DNA of 64,000 nt, taken from assembly GCF_963678635.1 (NCBI RefSeq), contig NC_087062.1:96773705-96837704 (forward strand). Reading direction: 5' to 3'. Below, in pieces: positions 53,572 through 64,000 of this stretch. The translations under genes and the position numbers were made by a program. Each line of letters begins with the position of its first letter. The stretch's first letter is position 1. The notes beneath the pieces were generated by a model, which searched no databases, was not told the origin of the DNA, and worked only from the letters and a program-made list of their open reading frames with translations. The DNA is from Symsagittifera roscoffensis. Taxonomy: Eukaryota; Xenacoelomorpha; Acoela; Convolutidae.

Positions 53572-53574
53572 TAA

Positions 53575-54170
53575 TATTTTTGGTGTATTACGTGGGAATA
53601 GATGTTCCAGTGTAACAAGATTGGTCATAGTTTCAGATGGTAAGATGTTAAGCTTCAGAAAGTTTTTCGAAAGTTTTTAAATATTTAAATACAAGTATAT
53701 TTTTATCTTGAATTTTTTTTTATCTTGAAAAATTGAAAAAAAAAATATCGAAAAAAAATTTTAGATGGTAAATGTCGAAATTTTTTTGATAGGTTTTTTT
53801 ACTGTCTTGAAAAAATATTTTTATCTTAAAAAATTGCAAAGAAATTTTTTTTTGGGTGGTAAGTATTTTTCTTCTCGAATATTTATCTTCCCTCAGGTTA
53901 TCTGGGGAAAATTTTTAAGAGGGGATTATCTTTGACAGGTTAATTATTCCGCTCCACGGGATATCGGGTAAACCTCGACAGCTCCTCACGATTGAACTTT
54001 AAAATCCCGCCTAATCTTTTATTCTACACGTTATCTGGAGAACGGATGACAGCTCTAATACTTTATAATAATTTTTTAATTTGTTTGTTCTTTTTTCACA
54101 TAAATATCCCACGATCATGTGACGGATGCATATTAGTAGTTCCCCACAGAATTATTGAAGCGTGAATTAC
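53575..54170 (+). repeat. R1 repeat, truncated copy
   Basis: Matches 40553-41262; the outer ~240 bp with the AGTGTATG end is missing where it meets element B. 54171-54548 is the AT-rich PRO flank without a gene. Confidence 0.8.
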
Positions 54171-54548
54171 TTTCTTGAGAGATTAAAAGTTTAAATTTCT
54201 AATGAAAATTGAAATACATGCAATCAAAATTGCATAAACTTTTCATTGAAACTAAAATAAAATATGCTAAATTTTTAAAGTTTGGACCTATCAGATGTTT
54301 TTATCTAGTTCTTACTTTTAGACCAACTTTTTCATTTATTCTGTCCCAAATTACATAAACAATCAAACAAATCACCACATCGTATAATAAATTTTCTGCA
54401 AAAATTTTCACTTACAATTAAAAACTGTATTTTTACATAAAATTACTGATAAAATTTAAAACTTGCTCATCATGAAGATTTTTCATGTTGTTCTGGAAGG
54501 AATTAAAAGAAGAAATGCTGAAATATTTGCGTAAAAACCACACAGTTA

Positions 54549-55235
54549 TCAGTTTTTCGCAGCTTTCGAGGAACCATTCGTCGAAACTTTTTTTGTCAAA
54601 AAGGGGTAATTTGATCCCTTTCTGCCCAAAAAATCAGCAAAGTAGTTACTTTTATCCAGTCGAGCAATCATGATCCAGTGTTCTCCTCTATCATTGCTTG
54701 GGGTTGAGTTAAAATTTGCAAAAGGGTATTTTGTTTGTTGAGGTTCTGTATTATAAGGGTAAGATCCTATGTGTTTGAACCTGAGTTCAGGAGTTCTTTC
54801 AAAAATTTGCAGAAGTGAAAATTTATCCACCTTTGCATTTGTTAGCCGATTTAGATCTAAAAGAAAAAAATATATAATTTGATAGTGTAATTTAGGGTCA
54901 AAAAACTAAAGTTATTGACTTACGCGCAATTAGGTATTGAATCAACAAAGTCCCATACACAATACTTGTGAACTGGAAAGAGGTTTCTGAACACTGGCTC
55001 ACAGTCTAGGTTAAAAAAATGTCTCGGGTTTTCAGTTAAACAGGATTTGTTTTGGTTTTTTTGATTTTTCTGAAGAAAAACAAAACAGATAGTACAGAGA
55101 CAATAATGATAGAAAGTCCCAAAAAAAATACAAATTTTTTATAGAAACCTGAAAACTCAAAAAATTGAACATATTTAGCGACTGTTCCAAATTGTCTATT
55201 TGATTATTTGATAGTATTTCTCCCAAGACTATCAC
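54549..55235 (-). pseudogene. PRO, best-preserved copy, with intron
   Basis: 54549-54856 encodes HIGSYPYNTEPQQTKYPF, GEHWIMIARLDKSNYFADFLG and the NYPFLTKKV segment. Intron 54923 to 54857 (67 nt, GTAAGT...TTTTAG) and the upstream exon 54924-55235 with hydrophobic and Cys-containing parts. The DSLG motif is DFLG here and the Cys region is frameshifted. Confidence 0.7.
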
Positions 55236-56382
55236 TTCCGTTACTTGCTCCTGGAAAGGGAAATTGGATAAATAATTCTCATCTCAAGCTTTCTCCACTA
55301 AGTTCTCTAAAATGCAACTGTTCAGCTGCATCCTGTAGTGATGTCAAGTCAAAAACTAGGAAAAGCTGGAAAATCTTGGTTAAATTGCACTGCTTTCTTT
55401 GTGGTAACATATGGGTGACAATGAAAAATTGTATCTAATGAAATAATTGCTCTTCCGCCCCGAATAACTCTAGGCTCTCTCAAATGAAATTGTTGATAAT
55501 GAAAAGATTTTCATGAAAATATCCCGCAACAGCCGAGTTGGTAATCATTGTAACAGCTATTTTTCTGATTGGGGCCTTAATGAAAAAATTTTCTTGAATA
55601 TACTGGTTTTGACGAGATGAAATGATAAAGGTTCTTGCTATAGTTTCCATGTGAGTGTTTTTCCAGATTCCATTGCAAGTATTGATGATTAGGTTCAGCA
55701 ACAAAAATTCTTCTAGTAAACAGCGAACAATTAACAATTTTCAGAATAACTTTTGGATTATCAGACAACATGTAAAGTTTAGGTCTAGCTCAATTTAGTT
55801 ACATCCGAATTTTGGTTTTTGGTAGTAAAATTTACTACAAGTAAACAAGTCAATGGCTAGCCTGCCAAAAAGTGGAAAAGTTATCCCTGATCCTAAAGAA
55901 TTTGCTATATCAGTTAACAGAATAAAAATTAAATGCATTCGGATTTTCTTCAAAACTATATCCACGCCAAGCAAGTATTCCTTTATTACTCACTGCCGAC
56001 GAGTTGAATTAATTCGATTTTTGTGCTTAATGAGGATATAATCCTAGGCGTTTTAAACCATTGTATTACTCAAATAAACCTCACAATTGGAGTAGACAGA
56101 TTGTAAGAGATTATTTAAATAAGTTGAGTAAGTTTGTGGTTCCACATCCGAATATTCCTCTAATTTTGCTTTACGTTCTTTTTTGAAAGCCTCAAACAAT
56201 CTTCCTTTGAATAATGGAAGCTTTAGACTGAGGTGGGTATCACGCATATCCAAATAAAGATAACGGTACGTCTCAAATTCAAACTCAAGACTGCTTTCAT
56301 CTAGAGAAGTACTAGGGGGTCCTTCTTGTGTGTAAGATGCACTAATTGTTCCAAAAGCGGCGACTTTATCAAAAAATTTCAT
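55236..56382 (-). pseudogene. MCP remnant
   Basis: 56053-56382 gives the first jelly-roll part (FFDKVAAFGTISASYTQE; FETYRYLYLDMRDTHLSLKL; NNLLQSVYSNCEVYLSNT). 55480-55771 gives middle pieces with PKVILKIVNCSLFTRR and APIRKIAVTMITNSAVAG. Frames change several times. Confidence 0.75.
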
Positions 56383-56429
56383 AGGAGAATTTGTAAAAGC
56401 TTCGTACCGACTTTTTGATTTATCTCATT

Positions 56430-56715
56430 TTGTTTTGTCAAAAATGTTTTTGCGAGAGCGACTGATTTTTGAACTACTTTTTCAAGAAATGGCTCTACTT
56501 GCTCTACGCTTGGATTTCTTTTTTCCACCTCCCAACTGTTTTCGAACTGTTTTTGTTCCAACATCTTTTGCAAATGTTTTGAGTTTTTCGTCCATATATT
56601 TTTCAATAAAAGGAATCGCAGTTCTTCCAAGAGGTTTCGCTAGGGCACGAAAACCTCTTCTACGCTGTCTTCCATGTCCACAAAAAAATGGGAAAATTAG
56701 CTGAACTTTGAGCAA
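56430..56715 (-). CDS. Basic core-like protein of the Polinton unit
   Basis: The frame 56482-56715 (77 aa, possibly extended by 56379-56630 in another frame) starts near GHGRQRRRGFRALAKPLGRT and ends in QLGGGKKKSKRRASRAIS, strongly basic at both ends. Located between MCP and mCP. Such proteins in Polintons are compared with adenovirus core or minor virion proteins and probably bind DNA. Start uncertain. Confidence 0.6.
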
Positions 56716-56819
56716 CCAATTCGTGTGAAGTGTAAATCAAAAATGATTATCCAAAATCTTGCGAAACCAGAGAACAACTCGTATAATTCCTAAGGACACA
56801 ACAGGAACTTTTCACCTGT

Positions 56820-57561
56820 AGTATCCCTTAGTTCTATTTTGTGCTGTGGAAAGAGTTTTTTGATAAATTTTAAAAAATTGTATGTTCGTAAAGAATTGAT
56901 AATTCATGTACTTCCTGTAGATGTTTTGTCTCCATTTTTGACTTTGGAAATGAAATGAATACAACACAGTAAAGGAGTCTTTGTATCGCCTACTATAATA
57001 TTTTCTATAATATCACTATAAATCAAGGGGGAATGTTTTTTATAATGTTGTAAGAAAACTGAGGCTAATGTGGTCCTTTTCTTTTCATTATTGCTCCTGT
57101 CTGATTTTGTTCTGAATCACAACCAAAAATGTGACTTAAATAAGCACTTTGAGTTATAAGCACTGATTGATGTTCAGGTAATTGAATGGCAGTTTTTTGT
57201 GTTATCTTATCTAGTGATACATAATTTCCGTTATATTTATATTTTTGTGTGCCTATACGTTTTCGCACTTTGTTGTTCATGTCTTTAATTATATCAACAA
57301 TACTTGGATACAACCAGGTTCAATATTCGTCTGATGAATTTTTCTTTTCTCCTCAGGACTTTCTCGCCCTTCTACGAAATTATTCTTTCTCTCAGTAACG
57401 TTTTGGTACCATGAAGGATACGATAATTCTGAAATAGCAACCTCCCAATCTCCTTTAAGATGTGTTTGTTCCGGTAAAAAATTTGTAAAAGAACTAAGAC
57501 TGTTATACGGATAGCGAATAAAAGAAGCATTAGAAACTAGCTCAATAGTAAAAAAAAACAT
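56820..57561 (-). pseudogene. mCP remnant
   Basis: 57289-57561 (FFTIELVSNASFIRYPYN; FLPEQTHLKGDWEVAISEL) and 57065-57313 (VDIIKDMNNKVRKRIG; SVLITQSAYLSHIFGC) with a frame change between them; the C-terminal third (56820-57065) is decayed. Confidence 0.75.
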
Positions 57562-57604
57562 ATGACAACTGATCGAAAGAAACTCAATTTAAAAAAATGA
57601 CTAA

Positions 57605-58592
57605 CCTCTAATTTGAACCTTTTCTCAGCTCTTTCTCATAAAGTTTCCCAGAATTTCTTCTTTTTAGAGATCTTTGATGATGTATGTAGCAGGTTTATTG
57701 TAGATATTGCCGAAGTTTCGAAAGTTTCGTCTGTAAATTGTGGTTTGTATCCTTTTCGGAACGGAATATCATTTTTGAAATTTCTAACTCTATCACCATT
57801 TTGGAATTTTGGTTTAGTATGTTTCTTGAACGATTTGTTTTACAAAATTGATAAAAAACCACTATTTTTCACATCTCTCGGTTGATAAAAAATCATTATT
57901 TGAATCGATATATTATGCGTTTTAAAGACTGAATTGCTCTATCTGCAAATGCAGCTTTTGTTTCACTCATTGTTGAGTAAACTTCAATGCCTCCTCATTG
58001 CAAAATTTTTTGAAAAATTCCCCATAATCTGTTCCTTTATCAACCGAAAGTTTTTCAGGAGTGTTTTTAAAAAAAATCATTTTTCTGAAAGCTTGTAGAG
58101 TGTCTTTAGCCTACTTTGTTTTCATGGTTTGAGTTTTGACAAATCTGAAAAAAAATGCTTGATATACTTGAAAAAAATACAACTAATAAATACTTGACTT
58201 CATTGTTTTGACTATCGAACTTATCTACAAAAGCGAAGTCCATACACCAGATTTCATTGATATATTTAGAAAAATCTTGAAGTCTTCGGAAACGTCAGAT
58301 TGGTGGACCAATTTTTGGGTTGCAAACACTTTTCTAGTTTTTTTTTCTGATAACCCACTCGCTTTACTCAAATTTTGAATACCGTACGCAATCTACAAAA
58401 TCTGTTTAGTCTTTTATTTTCAGATTTTGAAAGGGATCCAAGATCCTCTGTCTTTTGCTTTGGCATTCTTGTTAAAAACAAATTTAGGTGGATGTTGAGT
58501 TGCTTCCAAAATAGTTGAAGAAAAGATCTGGTGGAAAATAGGTGTTTTTTTGCTTTAGTGCACACATAAATCTACAATAGACTCTTTTGTGA
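57605..58592 (-). pseudogene. INT remnant, longest copy
   Basis: N-terminal frame 58368-58565 (MPKQKTEDLGSLSKSENKR), core pieces with the first-Asp region near 58250 and an AAFADRAIQ segment near 57930-57960 (third catalytic position, Glu replaced by Asp), and a C-terminal part 57620-57880 in broken frames. The region deleted in the other INT copies is present here. Confidence 0.7.
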
Positions 58593-59100
58593 GTAGTATA
58601 TGACGGGGCAAAATCGTCCGGGGGGATGACCAACATGTATTATTGTAGGCTGTAGAGTATGCGGTCATACCCCTATATATTAACAAAAGGAGAAGATTCT
58701 ACAATGTATTAAGATAGGAAATACCAATGGTAAGTTTCCATGGTTTGTGTGATGATAAGATAATGAAAAGAAAAACGATTTTTTTTTAGTTTTTGTGTGG
58801 AAATGTCTAGTTTTTTCTCGCAAAAATCTCGGCGCGCGATATCTAATTAGAAAAAAAACAATTGTGAATTAAGTGTAGATTGTGGAATGAACGGTTTTTC
58901 ATAAGTTGTCTGGTATATGGAGAGTCAATGGTAAGTGATTTTGAGAAAAACTTTAAATTTTTGTCTACAAAATTGAAAAAATTTCAAAAAAACTTGAAAA
59001 CACGGTTGGATTATCTATAATTCGACCTATTTTATTGGTTAATATCAGTTTCTATCTACTTGAAACCATGCTGAAACCTATTGAATCTTCGAAAACAGTC
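58593..59100 (+). repeat. R2 repeat
   Basis: Matches 43948-44470; lies between INT and the next PRO. AGTATATGACGGGGCAAAAT start, GGCGCGCGATATCTAATT near 58830. Confidence 0.8.
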
Positions 59101-59207
59101 AAATCTTTTGAGAGAAAAAAATTAAATTACTTAAATAATCAAATATTTCACTATATCGTATAGTAAATTTACTGCAAAAAATTTTACTTACAAAAAAAAA
59201 TTAGCTT

Positions 59208-59940
59208 TTAAATAAAATTACTGATAAAATTCGAAACAACCACATCATGAACATTGATCATGATTTTCTGGAAGAATATAAAAAGAAGAAATGCTGAAGA
59301 AATTGCGCAAAATTCACACAAATTATCAGTTTTTTGTGGCTTTCGAGGAACCATTCTTCGAAACTTTTTTGTCAAAAAGGGGTAATTTGATCTCTTTCTA
59401 CCCAAAGAATCAGCATAGTAGTAACTTTCATAGTAGTATAGTCGAGCAATCATAATCCGGTGTTCTCCTCTTTCTTTGCTTGGGGCTGAGTTAATAGTTG
59501 GAAAAGAGTAATTTGTTAGCTGAGGTACTTTATCAGAGGGGTAAGATCCCATGTACTTGAACATTAGTTCAGGAACTGTTTCAATAATTTGCAGAAGGAA
59601 AAAGTTATCCATCTTTGAAATTGTTAACTGAGTTAAATCTAAAACAAAGAAGTAGATAGTTTGATTGTGTAATTTAGGGTGAAAAACCCTAAAATTATGA
59701 CGCGCAATCAGGTATTGAATCAGCAAATTCCCATTCACAAAACTTCTGAGCTGGACAAAGGTTATTGGACACTGGTTTATAGTCTAGGGTGAAGAAGTGT
59801 CTCCGGTTTTCAACTAAACAGCATTAACTATCTGCTTTTTTCGAGAATTAGGTCTGAAGAATTTCATAGTAGATAGTACAGAGACAATAACGATGGAAAG
59901 TACCAAAAAACGTACAGTAATTTTATAGAAACCCGAAAAC
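59208..59940 (-). pseudogene. PRO remnant
   Basis: The 176-residue frame 59208-59738 contains YMGSYPSDKVPQLTNYSF, GEHRIMIARL (Trp after the His replaced by Arg) and ADSLGRKRSNYPFLTKK, then the shifted Cys region LCEFCAIS. The intron of other copies is disrupted (the GTAAGT is missing near 59700). Upstream exon to 59940. Confidence 0.7.
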
Positions 59941-61193
59941 TCAAAAATAATTAAAAATTTTTAGCGAGTGTTGCGAATTTGTCAATTTGAATGTTTGATA
60001 GTCTTCTCCCAAGACTATCACTTCTGATACTTGCTCCAAGGGAGACTGGAATTTTTTTTTAAATCTCAAGCTTTCTCCACTAAGTTCTGGATAATGCAAC
60101 TGTTCAGCTGCATCCTGTGAAGATTTCAAGTCGAAAACTAGTAATAGTGGTTTTGAAAATCTTCCATAGAAATAACTAGAAAATCTTCGTTAAATTGCCT
60201 TGCTTTCCTTGTGGTAAGATAGGGGCGACAAGGAGAAGTTGTATCTATTGAAATAATTGCTGTTCCTCCCCGAGTAAATCTAAGCTCTCTCAAATGAACT
60301 TGTTGATAATTGAAATGATTTTTCGTGAAAAGATCCCGCAACAGCTGAAATTGTATTCATTGCAACGGCTATTCTTCTGATTGGGGCGTTATTAAAAAAA
60401 CGTTTTCTTCTATAAAGCGGTTTTGACGAAATGGAATGATTTAGGTTCTTGCTATGGTTTCCATGTAATTGTATTGAACAGGTTCCCTTTCTAGATTCCA
60501 TTGCAAGTTTTGATGATTAGGTTCAGCTAGTAAAATTCTTCTAGTAAACAGCGAACAATCATCAATTTTCAGACTAATATTTGGATTATCACACAGCATG
60601 TAAAATTAGGTCTAGCACGAATTAGTTTAATTCTAACTTTGGTTTTTTAACAAGTAGTAAGCAAGTCAATGGCTAGCCTGCCATAAGCTGAAAAGTTATC
60701 CTTGATCCTAAAGACTTTGTTCTTTCAGTGAACGGATACATATCAAATGCTTCTGGTTATTCTTCAAAACTATGTCCCGGACAAGCAGGTATTCCTTTAT
60801 TACTCACTGCCGACGAGTTGAATTCGTTTAATATTTGTGCTTTATGATGCTATAATTCATTGGTGTTGTAAACAATTGTATCAATAAAATAAACCTTACA
60901 GTTGGGGATTAGAGAATGTAGTAGATTGTTTACATAAGTTTGCGGTTCATCATCTTAATCTTCCTCCGATTTGTTTTTATGTTCAGCTTTTTCTTTTTTG
61001 AAAGCATCAAACAATCTATGAGTAATTGGAGCTTTAAACTGAGGTGTGCATCACACATATCCAAATACAGGTTATGATCTGTCTCAAAATCAAACTCAAT
61101 ACTGCTTTCACCTAGAGAAGTACTGGGAAATAATTCTTGGGTGTAAGATGAAATAATTGCTTCCAAGAGAGGGACTTCATCAAAAATCTCCAA
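59941..61193 (-). pseudogene. MCP remnant, first duplicate
   Basis: Frames 60930-61193, 60280-60501, 60138-60341 and 59941-60129 give, in order, N-terminal, central and C-terminal MCP parts (FETDHNLYLDMCDAHLSLKL; NAPIRRIAVAM; RELRFTRGGTAIISIDTTS; HYPELSGESLRF). The original start codon is lost at the duplication junction. Confidence 0.75.
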
Positions 61194-61227
61194 ACAAGAG
61201 TTTGTAAAAGCTCCGTACGGGAAATGA

Positions 61228-61600
61228 CTACTTTGATTTTAGTTCAGGAACTGTTTCAATAATTTGCAGAAGCAAAAAGTTATCCATCTTTGAAATTGTT
61301 AACTGAGTTAAATCTAAAACAAAGAAGTAGATAGTTTGATTGTGTAATTTAGGGTAAAAAACCCTAAAATTATGACGCGCAATCAGGTATTGAATCAGCA
61401 AATTCCCATTCACAAAACTTCTGAGCTGGACAAAGGTTATTGGACACTGGTTTATAGTCTAGGGTGAAGAAGTGTCTCCGTTTTTCAACTAAACAGCATT
61501 AACTATCTGCTTTTTTCGAGAATTAGGTCTGAAGAAATTCATAGTAGATAGTACAGAGACAATAACGATGGAAAGTACCAAAAAACGTACAGTAATTTTA
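61228..61600 (-). pseudogene. PRO N-terminal fragment, duplicate
   Basis: A copy of the first part of PRO only (61228-61413), cut off by the duplication boundary just after IIETVPEL; the catalytic part is absent. Confidence 0.7.
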
Positions 61601-61615
61601 TAGAAACCCGAAAAC

Positions 61616-62922
61616 TCAAAAATAATTAAAAATTTTTAGCGAGTGTTGCGAATTTGTCAATTTGAATGTTTGATAGTCTTCTCCCAAGACTATCACTTCT
61701 GATACTTGCTCCAAGGGAGACTGGAAATTTTGTTTAAATCTCAAGCTTTCTCCACTAAGTTCTGGATAATGCAACTGTTCAGCTGCATCCTGTAAAGATT
61801 TCAAGTCGAAAACTAGAAATAGTGGTTTTGAAAATCTTCCATAGAAATAACTAGAAAATCTTCGTTAAATTGCCTTGCTTTCCTTGTGGTAAGATAGGGG
61901 CGACAAGGAGAAGTTGTATCTATTGAAATAATTGCTGTTCCTCCCCGAGTAAATCTAAGCTCTCTCAAATGAACTTGTTGATAATTGAAATGATTTTTCG
62001 TGAAAAGATCCCGCAACAGCTGAAATTGTATTCATTGCAACGGCTATTCTTCTGATTGGGGCGTTATTAAAAAAACGTTTTCTTCTATAAAGCGGTTTTG
62101 ACGAAATGGAATGATTTAGGTTCTTGCTATGGTTTCCATGTAATTTTATTGAACAGGTTTCCTTTCTAGATTCCATTGCAAGTTTTGATGATTAGGTTCA
62201 GCTAGTAAAATTCTTCTAGTAAACAGCGAACAATCATCAATTTTCAGACTAATATTTGGATTATCACACAGCATGTAAAATTAGGTCTAGCACGAATTAG
62301 TTTAATTCTAACTTTGGTTTTTTAACAAGTAGTAAGCAAGTCAATGGCTAGCCTGCCATAAGCTGAAAAGTTATCCTTGATCCTAAAGACTTTGTTCTTT
62401 CAGTGAACGGATACATATCAAATGCTTCTGGTTATTCTTCAAAACTATGTCCGTGACAAGCAGGTATTCCTTTATTACTCACTACCGACGAGTTGAATTC
62501 GTTTGATATTTGTGCTTTATGATGCTATAATTCATTGGTGTTGTAAACAATTGTATCAATAAAATAAACTGCACAGTTGGGGATTAGAGAATGTAGTAGA
62601 TTGTTTACTTAAGTTTGCGGTTCATCATCTTAATCTTCCTCCGATTTGTTTTTATGTTCAGCTTTTTCTTTTTTGAAAGCATCAAACAATCTATGAGTAA
62701 TTGGAGTTTTAAACTGAGGTGTGTATCACACATATCCAAATACAGGTTATGATCTGTCTCAAAATCAAACTCAATACTGCTTTCACCTAGAGAAGTACTG
62801 GGAAATAATTCTTGGGTGTAAGATGAAATAATTGCTTCCAAGAGAGGGACTTCATCAAAAATCTCCAAAGAAGAGTTTGTAAAAGCTCCGTACGGGAAAT
62901 GACTACTTTGATTTATATTCAT
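61616..62922 (-). pseudogene. MCP remnant, second duplicate
   Basis: Same order of frames as 59941-61193 (62605-62922, 61955-62176, 61813-62016, 61616-61804) with the start codon kept (MNINQSSHFPYGAFTNSSLE). Frameshifts between them. Confidence 0.75.
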
Positions 62923-62929
62923 TTTATTT

Positions 62930-63755
62930 TGTCAAAATGTCCTTGCGAGAGCGACTTTTTTTCAAACTACTTTTTGAGAAATGGCTCTTCTTGTTCTATG
63001 CTTAGATTTCTTTTTTCACCTCCCAACTGTTTTCGAACTGCTTTTGTTTCAACGTCTCTTGCAAATGATTTGGGTTTTTCGTCCACTGATAACTTCTCCA
63101 ATCTCTGGAGCAGCAGTTTCAAATAAATCTGCTCTGACTCTTTTTGCAGCTGGGACTATATACTTTTAATAAAGGGAGTTGCAGTTCTCGCAAGAGTTTG
63201 TGCAAGAGAAGCAAAAGATCTTCCACGTTGTCTTGCGTGTCCAAGAAAAATAGCAAAATTAGCTGAAAATTGAGCAACCATTTCGTGTGAAATATAAATC
63301 AAAACTGATTATCTGATATCTTCTGAAACAAGAGAACAACTCGTGTAATTCCTACGGACACAAAAGGATTTTTTTCACCTGTAGTAGCCCTTAGTTCTAT
63401 TTTTATGATGTGGGAAAAGTTTTATCTACTGATGCACAAATTCCGTTATGTTCATATTTTTGTACGCCAATACATTTTCGAACTTTGCCATTCATGGCTA
63501 CAACTATCACAACAGTACTTGGATACAATCCAGGTTCAATATGCATCAGTTGATTTTTTCTTTTTTCCTTAAGACTTTCTCACCTTTCTACGAAAAAAAA
63601 ACTTTCGTTCAGTAACATTTTGGTACAATGAAGGGTACGACATTTCTGAAAAAGCAATTTCCCATTCTCCCGTATGATGTATTTGTTCCGGTAGAATGTT
63701 TGTAAAAGAACAAAGATTATGATTCGGAAAATATTTAAAAGAAGCATAAGAAACA
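62930..63755 (-). pseudogene. Core and mCP remnants truncated by a B-type LTR
   Basis: Core-like basic sequence (62930-63270) followed by mCP pieces; the region near 63470-63500 matches the MNDKVRKR part. The mCP N-terminal coding stretch ends at 63755 where an LTR begins, exactly as at 47157. Confidence 0.6.
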
Positions 63756-64000
63756 TGTAACAGTCGCCTACTGGAGTCACATATGGGGTTAAAGAAAAAT
63801 AGGCCCTATAAGCATTGGCGCAAGAATCAGGGACACTATCTCTTCGGTTTTTCTACCTCAAGCGGTCGGAGCCAATTCGGTTCACTTGCGACATGAGACT
63901 AAAACTCCTTGTTACAGCTAAAAGGCTACTACCAAAGTAACCCCCCCCCACAAACTAGAAAGTAAAAAATTCCCCATAATCAGGTCTCAAATTACCTAAG
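63756..64000 (-). repeat. B-type LTR, start only
   Basis: TGTAACAGTCGCCTACTGGAGTC onward matches 47158-47400. Flanking sequence (AATATTTAAAAGAAGCAT) matches that at 47133-47157. The element continues past the window edge. Confidence 0.9.

Larger units (their letters stand above)
47158..53574 (-). mobile_element. Retroelement B: truncated relative of A (LTR plus 3' accessory region)
   Basis: Aligns with A from its LTR through to about position 6109 of A, then stops abruptly at a junction with R1 (53571-53575). So only the 3' LTR and the 3'-most ~5 kb of the accessory region are present; gag and pol are absent. It is interrupted by a 425-bp mCP fragment (51003-51427). Coding frames are heavily broken. 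Confidence 0.85.
59566..62915. repeat. Recent 1675-bp tandem duplication (PRO-MCP)
   Basis: 59566-61240 is repeated as 61241-62915, nearly identical (for example the frames 60138-60341 and 61813-62016 differ by one residue). The junction at 61240 joins the MCP start to the interior of PRO, through a short T-rich overlap. Confidence 0.95.

Noticed and set aside
1-64000. CRISPR array, bacterial operon or ribosomal RNA
   Set aside because: Repeats are contiguous (no spacers), there is a spliceosomal-type intron, and no rRNA-like conserved blocks are present.

Overview
The window reads as repeat-dense, AT-rich DNA from an invertebrate animal. A nematode is my best guess: the short (67-nt) GTAAGT...TTTTAG intron and the closest families I can recall (C. 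elegans F54H12.2/F54H12.3-type transposon proteins) suggest it, but those families are widespread in animals and the host is not proven. I see no host gene, tRNA, rRNA or CRISPR. Nearly everything is two classes of mobile DNA that have inserted into and recombined with each other: giant Ty3/gypsy-like LTR retroelements and Polinton/Maverick-type DNA elements.

Region 1 (276-23278) is retroelement A, about 23 kb, transcribed on the minus strand and inserted in a Polinton-type segment. In sense order it has a 5' LTR (23278-22391, with a TATA-like box), a candidate primer site, a long leader with 70-bp repeats and an ~860-bp 14-bp minisatellite, an orphan ORF, gag with two zinc knuckles, a DTG protease, reverse transcriptase (YVDD), RNase H and a DD35E integrase. 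About 10 kb of accessory coding sequence then follows before the truncated 3' LTR: a macro-domain-like gene, a coiled-coil protein, an SGNH/GDSL hydrolase, a second SGNH-like protein with a long C-terminal region, and a long set of unrecognised ORFs that appear to be pieces of one large broken gene. A is inactivated by several premature stops and single-base frameshifts.

Region 2 (23279-47157) is a patchwork of Polinton-type pieces: adenain-like cysteine protease (PRO), major capsid (MCP), a basic core protein, minor capsid/penton (mCP) and retrovirus-like integrase (INT), separated by two related long non-coding repeats, R1 and R2. No protein-primed DNA polymerase or packaging ATPase is visible. 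The pieces lie in inverted and tandem arrangements and carry fragments of a third Ty3-like element (C, at 28.6-30.2 and 38.0-40.3 kb).

Region 3 (47158-53574) is retroelement B, a truncated relative of A that keeps one LTR and the A-like 3' accessory region, decayed and interrupted by a 425-bp mCP fragment. Region 4 (53575-64000) repeats the layout of 40.5-47.2 kb (R1, PRO, MCP, core, mCP, INT, R2, PRO, MCP, core, mCP) and ends in another B-type LTR inserted at the same point in mCP. The right half of the window is therefore a ~13-kb composite repeated head to tail.

The most interesting content is the retroelement accessory module (two SGNH-like domains plus a macro-like domain downstream of integrase, recognisably shared in part by A and B) and the evidence that Polinton and retroelement genes have been spliced together and the product re-used.
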